The notes under the pieces: generated by a model
Databases searched by the model: none
The model's input: only the letters and a program-made list of their open reading frames with translations
What the model was told of the DNA's origin: nothing
Program-made: the position numbers and the translations under genes
Source: Streptomyces sp. NRRL B-3428
GTDB taxonomy: Bacteria > Actinomycetota > Actinomycetes > Streptomycetales > Streptomycetaceae
NCBI GenBank assembly: GCA_000721375.1
Contig: JOGW01000012.1
Location: 248,001 to 312,000, forward strand
Direction of reading: 5' to 3'
DNA length: 64,000 bases
Shown: positions 9,183-17,406 of the stretch, piece after piece
Position numbering within the stretch: the first letter of the stretch is position 1
Layout: each line of letters starts with the position of its first letter

Positions 9183-9916
9183 CCGCGCGCTCCTCGCTGC
9201 CAAGGGGTGAGGAGCCGCTGCACACCGAGCAGCAGCAGATCGGCGGCGATGGCGATGATCACGCAGAGCACGGAGGCGGTGAGGACCTGTGCCTTGAAGT
9301 ACGTGTTCATCCCCGCGTAGATGAGATTGCCGAGCCCTCCGTAGCCGACGATCGCGCCGACCGTCACCAGCGACACCGCGGAGACGGTGGCGATCCGAAG
9401 GCCGGCCATCGCGGCCGGTACGGCGAGCGGCAGTTCGACGGTGAGCAGCAGCCGGATCGGTCCGTATCCCATGCCGCGCGCGGCCTGCCGGGTCTCCTCC
9501 GGGACGGCGCGCAGGCCGGCCAGGATGTTGCGCACGAGCAGCGTCAGCGAGTAGAGGACCAGACCCGCGACGACGAGGGCGGCGGACAGCCCGTACACCG
9601 GGAGCATCAGCGAGAACATCGCGAGGGACGGGATCGTGTAGAGCACGGTCGTGATGCCGAGAACGGGACCGGCGGCCCAGTGCCAGCGGCGGGCGGCGAC
9701 CGCGAGGGGGACGGCGAGCACCAGACCGATCAGGACCGAGACCGCGGTGAGCTGCAGATGCTGGATGACCGCGTCGGTGAGGATCTCGCTGCGGGTCGAG
9801 AGGTACTTGCCGCAGATCCACTCGTTGCGCGCGAGACAGTCGTCCGGGGCGGTCACCTGCGGGGCGGTCACCTGGGGCGCGGTCACTCGTCCAGTCAAGG
9901 CCACGGTCGTGGTCAC
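9179..9916 (-). CDS. osmoprotectant ABC transporter permease (first)
   Basis: Product of 245 residues from GTG 9916, which overlaps the stop of the TDT channel gene (GTGA). It has five to six membrane helices and the permease loop EETRQAARGMGYGPIRLLL. The N-terminus before the first helix carries three in-frame copies of a 15-bp repeat encoding VTAPQ-like units (residues about 11-24); each copy begins with a GTG codon, so the true start could lie at any of these. The segment CLARNEWICGKYLSTRSEIL before the first long helix is typical of this permease type. Confidence 0.85.
   Translation of the reverse strand: MTTTVALTGRVTAPQVTAPQVTAPDDCLARNEWICGKYLSTRSEILTDAVIQHLQLTAVSVLIGLVLAVPLAVAARRWHWAAGPVLGITTVLYTIPSLAMFSLMLPVYGLSAALVVAGLVLYSLTLLVRNILAGLRAVPEETRQAARGMGYGPIRLLLTVELPLAVPAAMAGLRIATVSAVSLVTVGAIVGYGGLGNLIYAGMNTYFKAQVLTASVLCVIIAIAADLLLLGVQRLLTPWQRGARG
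9846..9890. repeat. 15-bp in-frame tandem repeat, three units
   Basis: Units at 9846-9860, 9861-9875 and 9876-9890 (form GGGGCGGTCACCTGC), inside the 5' coding region of the first permease. They encode repeated V-T-A-P-Q. Confidence 0.8.
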
Positions 9917-10926
9917 GGCCCGTCCTGGTCGCCCGTACGAGTGGGGAGCCCGCCTTGCGCACGGGAGCCGCCGGCCGCCCAGGGCACGGACCGCGCCCGC
10001 AGCATCCCGGCGAGCACCACGCACCAGACGGTGACGGCGATCCACAGCAGGACCTTGCCCGGCCCTTCGAGCCACCCGACCTTCGCCGCCGTCGACACGG
10101 ACAGGGTGGCCACCGAGGTCATGCCCAGTGGGAAGACGGTGGCCCAGCGCCTCGCGTCGTAGCGCACCCGCGGCCAGCGGGCCTCGGCGACCGCGAGGAC
10201 CGCGTACCAGGCGAGGTCGAGGCAGAGCAGGACCAGCGTCACCACGCGTACGACGCCGTGCAGGGAACCGGTGAGCTGACCGGCCGCGAGCAGCTTGGCG
10301 CCGGCCAGCGCCGAGATGGCGAGCGCACCGCCCGCCACCCACTGGTCGCCCGCGCCCGTGCGGACGTTGGTGTAGTCGAAGTGGGCCAGGGCCGCGCAGT
10401 ACAGCACGAGGCCGAGGCACCAGACCCCGAGGGACACCTGGGCGAGCCATCCGGCGTCGAGCACCGGCGCGAGGGTGGCGGCGAGCACGACGAGGCCCTG
10501 CGTCGCCACGCACACCAGGAACACTCCCCCGGTCATGCCGCGCCGCCAGTGCCGCAGCACCGAAGGCAGCAGCACCAGCCACAGGACGACCGACGCCGCG
10601 AGCAGCACGAGCGCGAGGGCTCTCCAGTCGAGCGCGGTGCAGCGGGTGCCGAGGACGCAGGTCGCCGCGACGGAGGTGAGCGCGGGCGGCGTGTAGGACT
10701 CGGCCTCCCAGCGGGCGCGGTCGCCGATGAGCCGGGCCACGAAGTCCACCGCGAGACCGGCCCAGAACAGGAAGGCCAGGGCGAGGAGGGCGAGCGACAG
10801 GGTCTCGTGACCGGTCAGATGCAGGCCCACCGAGATGATCCCGGTGGCCATCACTGCCGATCCGGCCACCGGTGACTGATCCGTCCACCCGGTGACGAGG
10901 CCTTTCGCACGCGCGCCTGCCGTCAT
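9913..10926 (-). CDS. TDT/SLAC1-family membrane transporter (tellurite-resistance/dicarboxylate type)
   Basis: Product of 337 residues with about ten hydrophobic segments. The N-terminal SAVMATGIISVGLHL motif and the later HFDYTNVRTG and WATVFPLGMTSVATL segments are typical of the TehA/Mae1/SLAC1 (TDT) superfamily of anion channels and C4-dicarboxylate carriers. Substrate cannot be read from sequence. It is the first gene of the - strand operon and overlaps the following osmoprotectant permease by four bases (GTGA), implying co-translation. That coupling is unusual and may link anion efflux with compatible-solute uptake. Confidence 0.8.
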   Translation of the reverse strand: MTAGARAKGLVTGWTDQSPVAGSAVMATGIISVGLHLTGHETLSLALLALAFLFWAGLAVDFVARLIGDRARWEAESYTPPALTSVAATCVLGTRCTALDWRALALVLLAASVVLWLVLLPSVLRHWRRGMTGGVFLVCVATQGLVVLAATLAPVLDAGWLAQVSLGVWCLGLVLYCAALAHFDYTNVRTGAGDQWVAGGALAISALAGAKLLAAGQLTGSLHGVVRVVTLVLLCLDLAWYAVLAVAEARWPRVRYDARRWATVFPLGMTSVATLSVSTAAKVGWLEGPGKVLLWIAVTVWCVVLAGMLRARSVPWAAGGSRAQGGLPTRTGDQDGP

Positions 10927-11054
10927 ACGCCCACCTTCGCCAACACGCTTGCGGTGTGCTGAAGCTGCTGCGCCGATCGGTGCAATTGCGCCTCGGCACC
11001 GATGTCCGGCGGTGCAAGAGTGCGGGCAGGATCTCGCCCGGCGAAGGAGCGGCT

Positions 11055-11621
11055 ATGTGGAGCGACCTGTTCGATGTGGGGATCTCGTACGGCGAGAAGG
11101 CGGTACGTACGGTCGCCGTCTACCTGATCGTGCTCGTCCTGCTCAGGTTCGCGGGCAAGCGGGATCTCGCCCAGCTGAACACCTTCGACCTCGTCGTGAT
11201 GCTGCTGCTGTCGAACGTCGTGCAGAACGCGGTGATCGGTCCTGACAACTCGGTGTCCGGTGCCGCGGTGGGCGCGGCGGTGCTGATGGCGGTGAACGCC
11301 GTGGTCGTACGGGTCGCACAGTCCTCGGACAGGCTCGGCCGTGTCCTGGAGGGAACATCTGTCGAGCTCGCTCGGGACGGCAACTGGCTGACCAAGCCGG
11401 TACGGCGCTACGGCCTGCGGACCGCGGATCTGGATGTCGCGGTGCGCCGGCAGGGCGGTGACGACATCGCCGAGGCGAGCACGGTCAGCCTGGAACCCGG
11501 TGGCGCGCTCCTGGTGACGCTGAAGGACGGGGACCAGGCGGCGGACAAGAACGACATCGACGAGCTGACGAGGAAGATCGAAGCTCTGCAGCGGCAGATC
11601 GCGGAGCTGCCGGGCCGGTGA
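11055..11621 (+). CDS. DUF421 (YetF-like) membrane protein
   Basis: Product of 188 residues. Two to three N-terminal membrane helices (VRTVAVYLIVLVLLRFAGKRDLAQL) carry the family motif R-x-x-G-K-R-x-L, followed by a soluble domain with the VELARDGNWL ... RRYGLRTADLDVAVRRQG signature of DUF421. The C-terminus is helical and charged (ELTRKIEALQRQIAEL), probably a short coiled coil. I choose ATG 11055 because GAAGGAG lies just before it. Molecular function is unknown; family members have been linked to spore and stress envelopes. It is divergent from the TDT operon. Confidence 0.8.
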   Translation: MWSDLFDVGISYGEKAVRTVAVYLIVLVLLRFAGKRDLAQLNTFDLVVMLLLSNVVQNAVIGPDNSVSGAAVGAAVLMAVNAVVVRVAQSSDRLGRVLEGTSVELARDGNWLTKPVRRYGLRTADLDVAVRRQGGDDIAEASTVSLEPGGALLVTLKDGDQAADKNDIDELTRKIEALQRQIAELPGR

Positions 11622-11628
11622 CCAGCGG

Positions 11629-11654
11629 CCACCGGCCCGGCGTCCGGGCCGTGG
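11629..11654. terminator. bidirectional hairpin terminator
   Basis: Left arm CCACCGGCCCGG (11629-11640), loop CGT, right arm CCGGGCCGTGG (11644-11654), one bulged base. It lies between the convergent DUF421 and chitinase genes. Confidence 0.7.
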
Positions 11655-11655
11655 A

Positions 11656-12978
11656 TCAGCGCCCGAGGCCGCGGTCGATGGTCCTGATCAGCTCACCGTC
11701 CGCCGTGTCCCCGTCGAGCGACCACACCATCGCGCCACCGAGACCGCGCGCCTTGACGTACGCGGACTTCAGGGCGAGCACGGCCGGGTCGTCGTAGGTC
11801 CACAGCGTCGTGCCGTCGAAGAGCCAGGAGTGCCCCTCGCGCAGATTGCGGTGGATCTTGTACGTGCCCGAGTCGGCCAGCGCCTTGAGTTCCTTGTAAT
11901 CGGCGTACCCGTTGGCCCACTTGGCGGGCGCCGGAGCCGTGGCCGGCTGGCCCATCCCGTCCCCGCCACCGCTCACACCGGTCCAGCCCTGCCCGTACAT
12001 CGGCATGCCGACGACCAGCTTGCGGGCCGGGGCGCCTCGCTCCAGCCAGGAGTTGACCGTGCCGTTGACGCTGAAGTCGTTCTTCGAGAACAGCGCGGAC
12101 TGCTGGGCCGTGGTCTTCTCGCCGCTGACGTGGAAGTCGTAGCCCTGGAGGGTCACGAAGTCCAGATCCTTCATGATCTTGCGGACCTCGAAGCCCGCGT
12201 CGATCTTCTTCTCGGCGGTGGGCACGAAGGCCGAGAGCTCGTAGTGCTTGCGGTTCTTGCGGCCGAGCGCGTCGAGCTGGGCGCGGAACTCGGCGACGAG
12301 CGCCGTGAAGTTCTGCTTGTCCTCGGGCCGGAACACCGTGTCCGTGTCGCCCTCGGAACCCGGCCACTCCCAGTCGAGATCGACCCCGTCGAAGACGCCC
12401 GCGGCGGCGCCGTCTCCGCCGCGTACGCCGTCCTGGGGCAGGTTGCCCTTCAGGTAGAGGTCGACACAGGAGGAGACAAGGGCCCTACGGGCCTCGGGAG
12501 TTCGTACCGAGTCGGAGAAGTTGGTCGACCAGGACCAGCCGCCGAGCGAGATCATCACCTTCAGGCCGGGATGCTTGGCCTTCAGCTCCTTGAGCTGGTT
12601 GAAGTTGCCCGCGAGCGCCTGGGTGTCGGAGTCGGCGACCCCGTCCACGGAGTTCTCCGCGTCCAGCGGGCGCACATAGTCGGCCCACGGGTCCGCCTCG
12701 CCCGGCACGGCGTTCAGGAAGCACTTGCCTTCCGGATTGATGTTGCCGAAGGCGTAGTTGATATGGGTAAGACGCGCCGCGGCGCCGCTCTTGTCCAGGT
12801 CCTGCACCTGGAAGTCGCGGCCGTAGACACCCCACTGGGTGAAGTAGCCGACGCGCTTGAGCTTGGAGCGGTCACGCTCACCCCCGCCCGACTTGCCCTC
12901 CTGGGCCTGGGCGAGCGGGGCGATCAGGGCGACAAGACAGACGGCGGCAGCCGCCTGGGGCAGCATTCTTCGACGCAT
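11656..12978 (-). CDS. secreted GH18 chitinase
   Basis: Product of 440 residues with a Sec signal peptide ending near AQAQE (about residue 26). The rest is one GH18 catalytic domain: beta-3 motif MISLGGWSWS (142-151) and the catalytic DxxDxDxE motif from Asp197 to Glu204 (FDGVDLDWEWP), with Glu204 as proton donor. No chitin-binding module is attached, so it probably acts on soluble or accessible chitin. It hydrolyses beta-1,4-GlcNAc linkages outside the cell. A palindrome matching DasR operators lies 74 bp upstream of the start codon, pointing to control by the GlcNAc-responsive regulator. Confidence 0.93.
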   Translation of the reverse strand: MRRRMLPQAAAAVCLVALIAPLAQAQEGKSGGGERDRSKLKRVGYFTQWGVYGRDFQVQDLDKSGAAARLTHINYAFGNINPEGKCFLNAVPGEADPWADYVRPLDAENSVDGVADSDTQALAGNFNQLKELKAKHPGLKVMISLGGWSWSTNFSDSVRTPEARRALVSSCVDLYLKGNLPQDGVRGGDGAAAGVFDGVDLDWEWPGSEGDTDTVFRPEDKQNFTALVAEFRAQLDALGRKNRKHYELSAFVPTAEKKIDAGFEVRKIMKDLDFVTLQGYDFHVSGEKTTAQQSALFSKNDFSVNGTVNSWLERGAPARKLVVGMPMYGQGWTGVSGGGDGMGQPATAPAPAKWANGYADYKELKALADSGTYKIHRNLREGHSWLFDGTTLWTYDDPAVLALKSAYVKARGLGGAMVWSLDGDTADGELIRTIDRGLGR

Positions 12979-13049
12979 GGAAGCTCATTCCTGGTCAGCG
13001 GAAGAGGACCAACTGGCTTTGAACACACGGCAGTCGGACCGCCGAAGCT

Positions 13050-13065
13050 ATTGGTCTGGACCATG
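13050..13065. promoter_or_regulatory. DasR-responsive element (dre) before the chitinase gene
   Basis: The core TGGTCTGGACCA at 13052-13063 differs at one base from the core TGGTCTAGACCA of the published consensus ACTGGTCTAGACCACT. Position upstream of a GH18 chitinase fits the known DasR regulon. Confidence 0.75.
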
Positions 13066-13089
13066 CGGGTCAAGGGGGCGTACACAACC

Positions 13090-13860
13090 TCAGGGCGTGG
13101 GGATGCCCGCGGGACTCCGTCCCGGGCGCCCGAACTCGACCGGCACGCCCGGCGAATAGAGCACGCTGACCGGTGCGCCGGAAGGCTTCGGGAGTCCGGC
13201 AGCCTCGATCAAGTCCTCGTCGTGGGCGAGGAGTTCGGCGTGGTGCAGCGGCCAGCGCGGGTGACTGTTGGGGAGGTAGAGCGTGGAGCCGCCGAAGAAG
13301 GCGCTGTGCAGGCCCCAGCGTGCGGTCAGGAAATGTTCCAGCTCGGTGGGCTCCTGCACGCGGTCGCCCACGCGCAGCTCGATCCGGCTGTGCGCGCCGC
13401 GCGGCCCCGGCCAGCGGCGGCGGCTTTCGTACGTGAGGACGTCGCCGGCACGCCGTACGGACATCTTCGACCAGAGGTAGGGAAGACCGAAGGCCGCACG
13501 TCCGACGGTCACCGGGATCAGGCGCGAGGCGTCGAGGCTGCGGAAGACGACGCCTCGGCGGCCGCGCTCGTCGACCGAGTAAAGCCGCACGTTCGTCTCC
13601 GGGAAGGTGCCCAGATACGGCACACCGGGCAGCCGGAACCAGCCCACGCGATGCATACGGAAGGCCACGAGCCCCACATAGGTCGCACCGTCGAGGGTGT
13701 CCGGCACCGTGCCCGCGGGCAGCAGCGGCGCCACGTCCGCCGGGTCGGCCGCCCAGTGCACGAACGCCAGGTCGAGCCAGGACTGCGTCAGCAGCGCCCG
13801 CGCCGGGTAACCGGGCGGGTCGGCCGTGATGGGTTCGGGGCGGGACGCGGTGAACGTCAT
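13090..13860 (-). CDS. DUF2071 (YqjF-like) family protein
   Basis: Product of 256 residues with no signal peptide or membrane helices. It shows the DUF2071 pattern: LLTQSWLDLAFVHWAADPADVAPLLPAG at the start, TYVGLVAFRMHRVGW and FPETNVRLYSVDERGRRGVVFRSLDASRL in the middle, WGLHSAFFGGSTLYLPNSHPRWPLHHAEL near the end. The biochemical role of the family is not established; the fold resembles acetoacetate decarboxylase. ATG 13860 is chosen because the match to the family begins close to it. The frame stays open far upstream, but that is the antisense of the POT transporter gene. Confidence 0.8.
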   Translation of the reverse strand: MTFTASRPEPITADPPGYPARALLTQSWLDLAFVHWAADPADVAPLLPAGTVPDTLDGATYVGLVAFRMHRVGWFRLPGVPYLGTFPETNVRLYSVDERGRRGVVFRSLDASRLIPVTVGRAAFGLPYLWSKMSVRRAGDVLTYESRRRWPGPRGAHSRIELRVGDRVQEPTELEHFLTARWGLHSAFFGGSTLYLPNSHPRWPLHHAELLAHDEDLIEAAGLPKPSGAPVSVLYSPGVPVEFGRPGRSPAGIPTP

Positions 13861-14235
13861 CCGGGCAGCGTCCCAGATGCGGGGGCCGGGGCCGGACTCG
13901 GGGGTGCCCTCCAGGAGTGGGCCGGGGCTGGACGCGCGGGGCGCCTTCCCGGGCGGCCAGGCCCCGCAAGGGTCCCCGTACTTTCGGCCGATGCCCTTAT
14001 GTTCCGCGTACGGACAAAAGGCACTTAAGTCGCTCCGACCCGGTCGCCACAGTGGATAGCAGTGACTGACCTGTAGGCCGGGCCTTCGGTGCAACGACGC
14101 ACACGAGGCGTGGATCCCGTCGGGCACGCCCTCTCGCAGCCCCTGAGCACGGGGTGAGGACGTGCGGCGGTGCCGGCCACCCACCCGGGCGCGTACCCCG
14201 CTCAGCGCGCGTCCCGAGCGATCGAGGAACCCTCC
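13861..14235. other. 375-bp divergent intergenic region with a long structured leader
   Basis: No gene seen. It holds the start-proximal regions of DUF2071 (-) and the POT transporter (+). On the + strand, short GC-rich hairpins are visible: GGCGTG (from 14109) pairs with CACGCC (ending near 14131), and CCCC/GGGG flank TGAGCAC near 14142-14156. I could not match a known riboswitch class. Confidence 0.4.
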
Positions 14236-15753
14236 ATGGCTTCGAGCCTGACCATGGCCCCCGCGCCCAACCCCACCGGGAAGACCTTCTTCGGCCACCC
14301 GCGTGGACTCGCCACCCTCTTCATGACGGAGATGTGGGAGCGCTTCAGCTTCTACGGGATGCGGGCGCTGCTGCCGCTCTACCTGATCTCCGGCGGCGTC
14401 GACGCGTCCAAGGGCATGCAGGGCGGCGGTCTCGGCATGTCCGTGGCGACCGAGGCCTCGATCTTCGCGATCTACTCGGCGATGGTCTATCTGCTGACCC
14501 TGCCCGGTGGCTGGTTCGGCGACCGGGTCTGGGGCCCGCGCAAGACGGTCACCATCTCGGCCGTCGGCATCATGATCGGCCACCTGCTCCTCGCGATCCC
14601 CGGCACACCCACCTTCTTCCTGGGCCTCGCCTTCGTCGCGGCCGGATCCGGACTGCTCAAGGCCAACATCTCCACCATGGTCGGCCACCTCTACGACGGC
14701 CCGGACGACCCGCGCCGCGACGGCGGCTTCACCGTCTTCTACATGGGCATCAACCTGGGCGGCCTGTTCTCGCCGCTGATCATCGGCACCGTCGGCGAGA
14801 CCGTCAGCTGGCACCTCGGCTTCGCGCTCGCCGCCGTCGGCATGGGCCTCGGTCTGGTCCAGTTCCTGCTCGGCACCCGCCACCTCAGCGAGGTCTCGAA
14901 CCAGGTGCCCAAGCCGCTGACCTCCGCCGAGCGCAAGAGCGTGCTCGTGAAGTCGCTGCTTGCGACCGCCGCGGCCGCGGTGTTCTACGTGATCGTCGCG
15001 TCCTTCACGGAGATCACCGACAACTGGATCCTGGTCCCGCTGTCCGTGCTCGGCATCGTGATCCCGATCCTGGTCCTCGTCCGCATCAAGCGGGACAAGA
15101 CCCTGACCCAGCTCGAGCAGTCGAAGATGTCCGGGTTCATCTGGTTCTTCGTGGCCGCCGCGATCTTCTGGGCAATCTACGACCAGGGCTCCTACACGAT
15201 GGCCACGTTCGCCGGTGACTCGGCGCAGAACTCGGTGCTCGGCTGGGAGTTCCCGGTCTCCTGGTACCAGTCGGTCAACCCGGTCCTCATCATGGCGCTC
15301 GCGCCGGTGATCGCCAGTGCCTGGCTGTGGCTGAACCGCCGCGGCAAGGAGCCCAGCACCATCGTGAAGTTCTCCTCGGGCCTGGTGCTCGCGGGTATCT
15401 CGTTCTTCGTGTTCCTGATCCCGATGACCACCGCCGCGCACGGCGCGAAGGCCGCCGCCATGTGGCTCGTCGCGATCTATTTCGTGCAGACGGTGGGCGA
15501 GCTGTGCCTGTCCCCCGTGGGACTGTCCCTGACCACGAAGATGTCCCCGGCGAAGTACGCCTCGCAGATGATGGGCGTGTTCTTCCTGGCCGTGACGGCG
15601 GGTGACTCGCTGATGTCGCTGCTCGCCACCTCGGGCATGAACCTGGACAGCCGGGGCGTGGTCGGTGTCGAGGCGGCCGTGGCGGTGATCGCCGGTCTGG
15701 GGATCTGGGCCTATCGCGGGCGGGTGCAGAAGCTGATGGGCTCCATCAGCTGA
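14236..15753 (+). CDS. POT-family proton-dependent di/tripeptide transporter
   Basis: Product of 505 residues with 12-14 membrane helices. It carries the POT signatures FMTEMWERFSFYGMRALLPLYL near the N-terminus (ExxERFxYY-like motif), GGWFGDRVWGPRKT, and FYMGINLGGLFSPLI. Members import di- and tripeptides with protons through the cytoplasmic membrane. ATG 14236 is preceded by GAGGAA at optimal spacing, so upstream in-frame starts are rejected. A perfect hairpin follows. The neighbouring chitinase suggests scavenging of extracellular polymers, but no common regulation is visible. Confidence 0.92.
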   Translation: MASSLTMAPAPNPTGKTFFGHPRGLATLFMTEMWERFSFYGMRALLPLYLISGGVDASKGMQGGGLGMSVATEASIFAIYSAMVYLLTLPGGWFGDRVWGPRKTVTISAVGIMIGHLLLAIPGTPTFFLGLAFVAAGSGLLKANISTMVGHLYDGPDDPRRDGGFTVFYMGINLGGLFSPLIIGTVGETVSWHLGFALAAVGMGLGLVQFLLGTRHLSEVSNQVPKPLTSAERKSVLVKSLLATAAAAVFYVIVASFTEITDNWILVPLSVLGIVIPILVLVRIKRDKTLTQLEQSKMSGFIWFFVAAAIFWAIYDQGSYTMATFAGDSAQNSVLGWEFPVSWYQSVNPVLIMALAPVIASAWLWLNRRGKEPSTIVKFSSGLVLAGISFFVFLIPMTTAAHGAKAAAMWLVAIYFVQTVGELCLSPVGLSLTTKMSPAKYASQMMGVFFLAVTAGDSLMSLLATSGMNLDSRGVVGVEAAVAVIAGLGIWAYRGRVQKLMGSIS

Positions 15754-15768
15754 CCGTCCCGTACAACG

Positions 15769-15802
15769 GAGAAGGGCCGCCGGAACACCGGCGGCCCTTC
15801 TC
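15769..15802. terminator. bidirectional intrinsic terminator
   Basis: Perfect 15-bp stem GAGAAGGGCCGCCGG / CCGGCGGCCCTTCTC with a 4-nt loop AACA, between the convergent POT and GAPDH genes. Confidence 0.92.
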
Positions 15803-15815
15803 ACGTACGCGTGGC

Positions 15816-17261
15816 TCAGACAGCCGGCGCCGGGAACGTCGGGTACTCGACGCCCGAGACGTGCTGCACGACGCGGATCACCTGGCACGAGTAGCCGAAC
15901 TCGTTGTCGTACCAGAGGTAGAGGATCGCGTTGTCGCCCTCGACCTTGGTCGCACCCGCGTCCACGATCGACGCGTGCCGCGAGCCGATGAAGTCGCTGG
16001 AGACCGCGTCCGGCGTCGAGATGAAATCGATCTGACGGCGCAGCGGCGAGGTCAGCGAGATCTCGCGCAGGTGGTCGAGGACCTCCTCGCGGGTGGTCTC
16101 CCGGGCCAGCTGCAGGTTCAGGATCGCGATCGAGACGTCCGGCACGGGGACACGGATCGAGCTGCCCGTGATGTGCGCCTTGAGGTCCGGGAGCGCCTTG
16201 GAGACGGCCGAGGCGGCACCCGTCTCGGTGATCACCATGTTGAGCGGCGCGGAGCGGCCGCGGCGGTCGGCCTTGTGGTAGTTGTCCAGGAGGTTCTGGT
16301 CGTTCGTGAACGAGTGAACCGTCTCGACGTGACCGCGAACGACCCCGTACTCGTCGTCCATCGCCTTCAGCGGCGGGACGATCGCGTTGGTGGTGCAGGA
16401 GGCGCAGGAGATGATCTGCTCGTCCGGCTTCACGGTGTCGTGGTTGACGCCGTGCACGATGTTCGGGACGTCGCCCTTGCCCGGAGCGGTCAGGACCACC
16501 TTGTCGACACCGGGGCGCAGGTGCTGCGAGAGACCCTCGCGGTCGCGCCACTTGCCGGTGTTGTCGATGAGGATGGCGTCCTTGATGCCGTACGCGGTGT
16601 AGTCGATCTCGGACGGGTCGTTCGCGTAGATCACCTTGATCTCGTTGCCGTTGGCGGTGATCGTGCTGTTCGCCTCGTCGACGGTGATCGTGCCCTGGAA
16701 CTGGCCGTGGATCGAGTCGCGGCGAAGCAGCGAGGCGCGCCGGACGATGTCCTGGTCGCCGCCGTTGCGCACGACGATCGCGCGCAGGCGCAGACCGTTG
16801 CCGGAGCCGGACTTCTCGATCAGGAGGCGGGCGACGAGCCGGCCGATACGGCCGAAGCCGTACAGCACGACGTCGCGGCCCTCACGGCTCTCGATCTTGT
16901 TGGCGCCGGTGGCACCGGCCACCGCCTGAGCGGTGAACTCCTCGACGCTCAGGCCACGGTCGTCGGTGCGGTACTCCTCCGCGAGCCGGCCGATGTCGAT
17001 CTGCGAGGGACCGAGGTCAAGGGCGGTCAGCGCCTGCAGGAAGGGCAGCGTCTCGGTGACCGAGAGCTCCTCGCCGGCTATCTGACGCACGAAGCGGTGG
17101 GTCTTCAGGAGCGAGACCACCGACTTGTTCACCAGGGAGCGGCTGTGCAGCAGAACGGTCACGTCCCGCTCGCGGTGCAGCTTCCCGATGAGCGGGATCA
17201 TCGACTCCGCGATCTCCTCGCGGTGCTTCCAGTTGGTGAACGAGTCGTCGTTGACAGTCAC
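15816..17261 (-). CDS. gap: glyceraldehyde-3-phosphate dehydrogenase, long form
   Basis: Product of 481 residues, about 140 longer at the N-terminus than classical GAPDH (about 335). The extra helical region (1-125) precedes a normal NAD-binding fold (GFGRIGR 135-141) and the catalytic motif ASCTTNA with Cys289. This long class is a recognised second GAPDH of actinobacteria and some other phyla. It oxidises glyceraldehyde-3-phosphate to 1,3-bisphosphoglycerate, or may run in the gluconeogenic direction. GTG 17261 start. No other glycolytic gene is adjacent, which suggests a specialised condition-specific role. Confidence 0.9.
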   Translation of the reverse strand: MTVNDDSFTNWKHREEIAESMIPLIGKLHRERDVTVLLHSRSLVNKSVVSLLKTHRFVRQIAGEELSVTETLPFLQALTALDLGPSQIDIGRLAEEYRTDDRGLSVEEFTAQAVAGATGANKIESREGRDVVLYGFGRIGRLVARLLIEKSGSGNGLRLRAIVVRNGGDQDIVRRASLLRRDSIHGQFQGTITVDEANSTITANGNEIKVIYANDPSEIDYTAYGIKDAILIDNTGKWRDREGLSQHLRPGVDKVVLTAPGKGDVPNIVHGVNHDTVKPDEQIISCASCTTNAIVPPLKAMDDEYGVVRGHVETVHSFTNDQNLLDNYHKADRRGRSAPLNMVITETGAASAVSKALPDLKAHITGSSIRVPVPDVSIAILNLQLARETTREEVLDHLREISLTSPLRRQIDFISTPDAVSSDFIGSRHASIVDAGATKVEGDNAILYLWYDNEFGYSCQVIRVVQHVSGVEYPTFPAPAV

Positions 17262-17406
17262 AGGAATTTATCTTTCGAGCTAGGCGGCGCTCACATGCTA
17301 ACTCGCTGGCGTTCATGTGTTTGAAGGGCCCCTCTCCCACCAGGTAATTCGCTGTCGCGAGACACCTGCCCCGGGAGAGGATCGAGCTCCACGAACCGGG
17401 AGGAAC

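Noticed and set aside
11830..14028. Long + strand open frame over the chitinase and DUF2071 genes
   Set aside because: It is antisense to two recognisable proteins and has no ribosome site or domain.
13861..16551. Long - strand open frame continuing upstream of the DUF2071 gene
   Set aside because: It is antisense to the well-supported POT transporter, has low-complexity composition and no family features. Open antisense frames are expected at this GC content.
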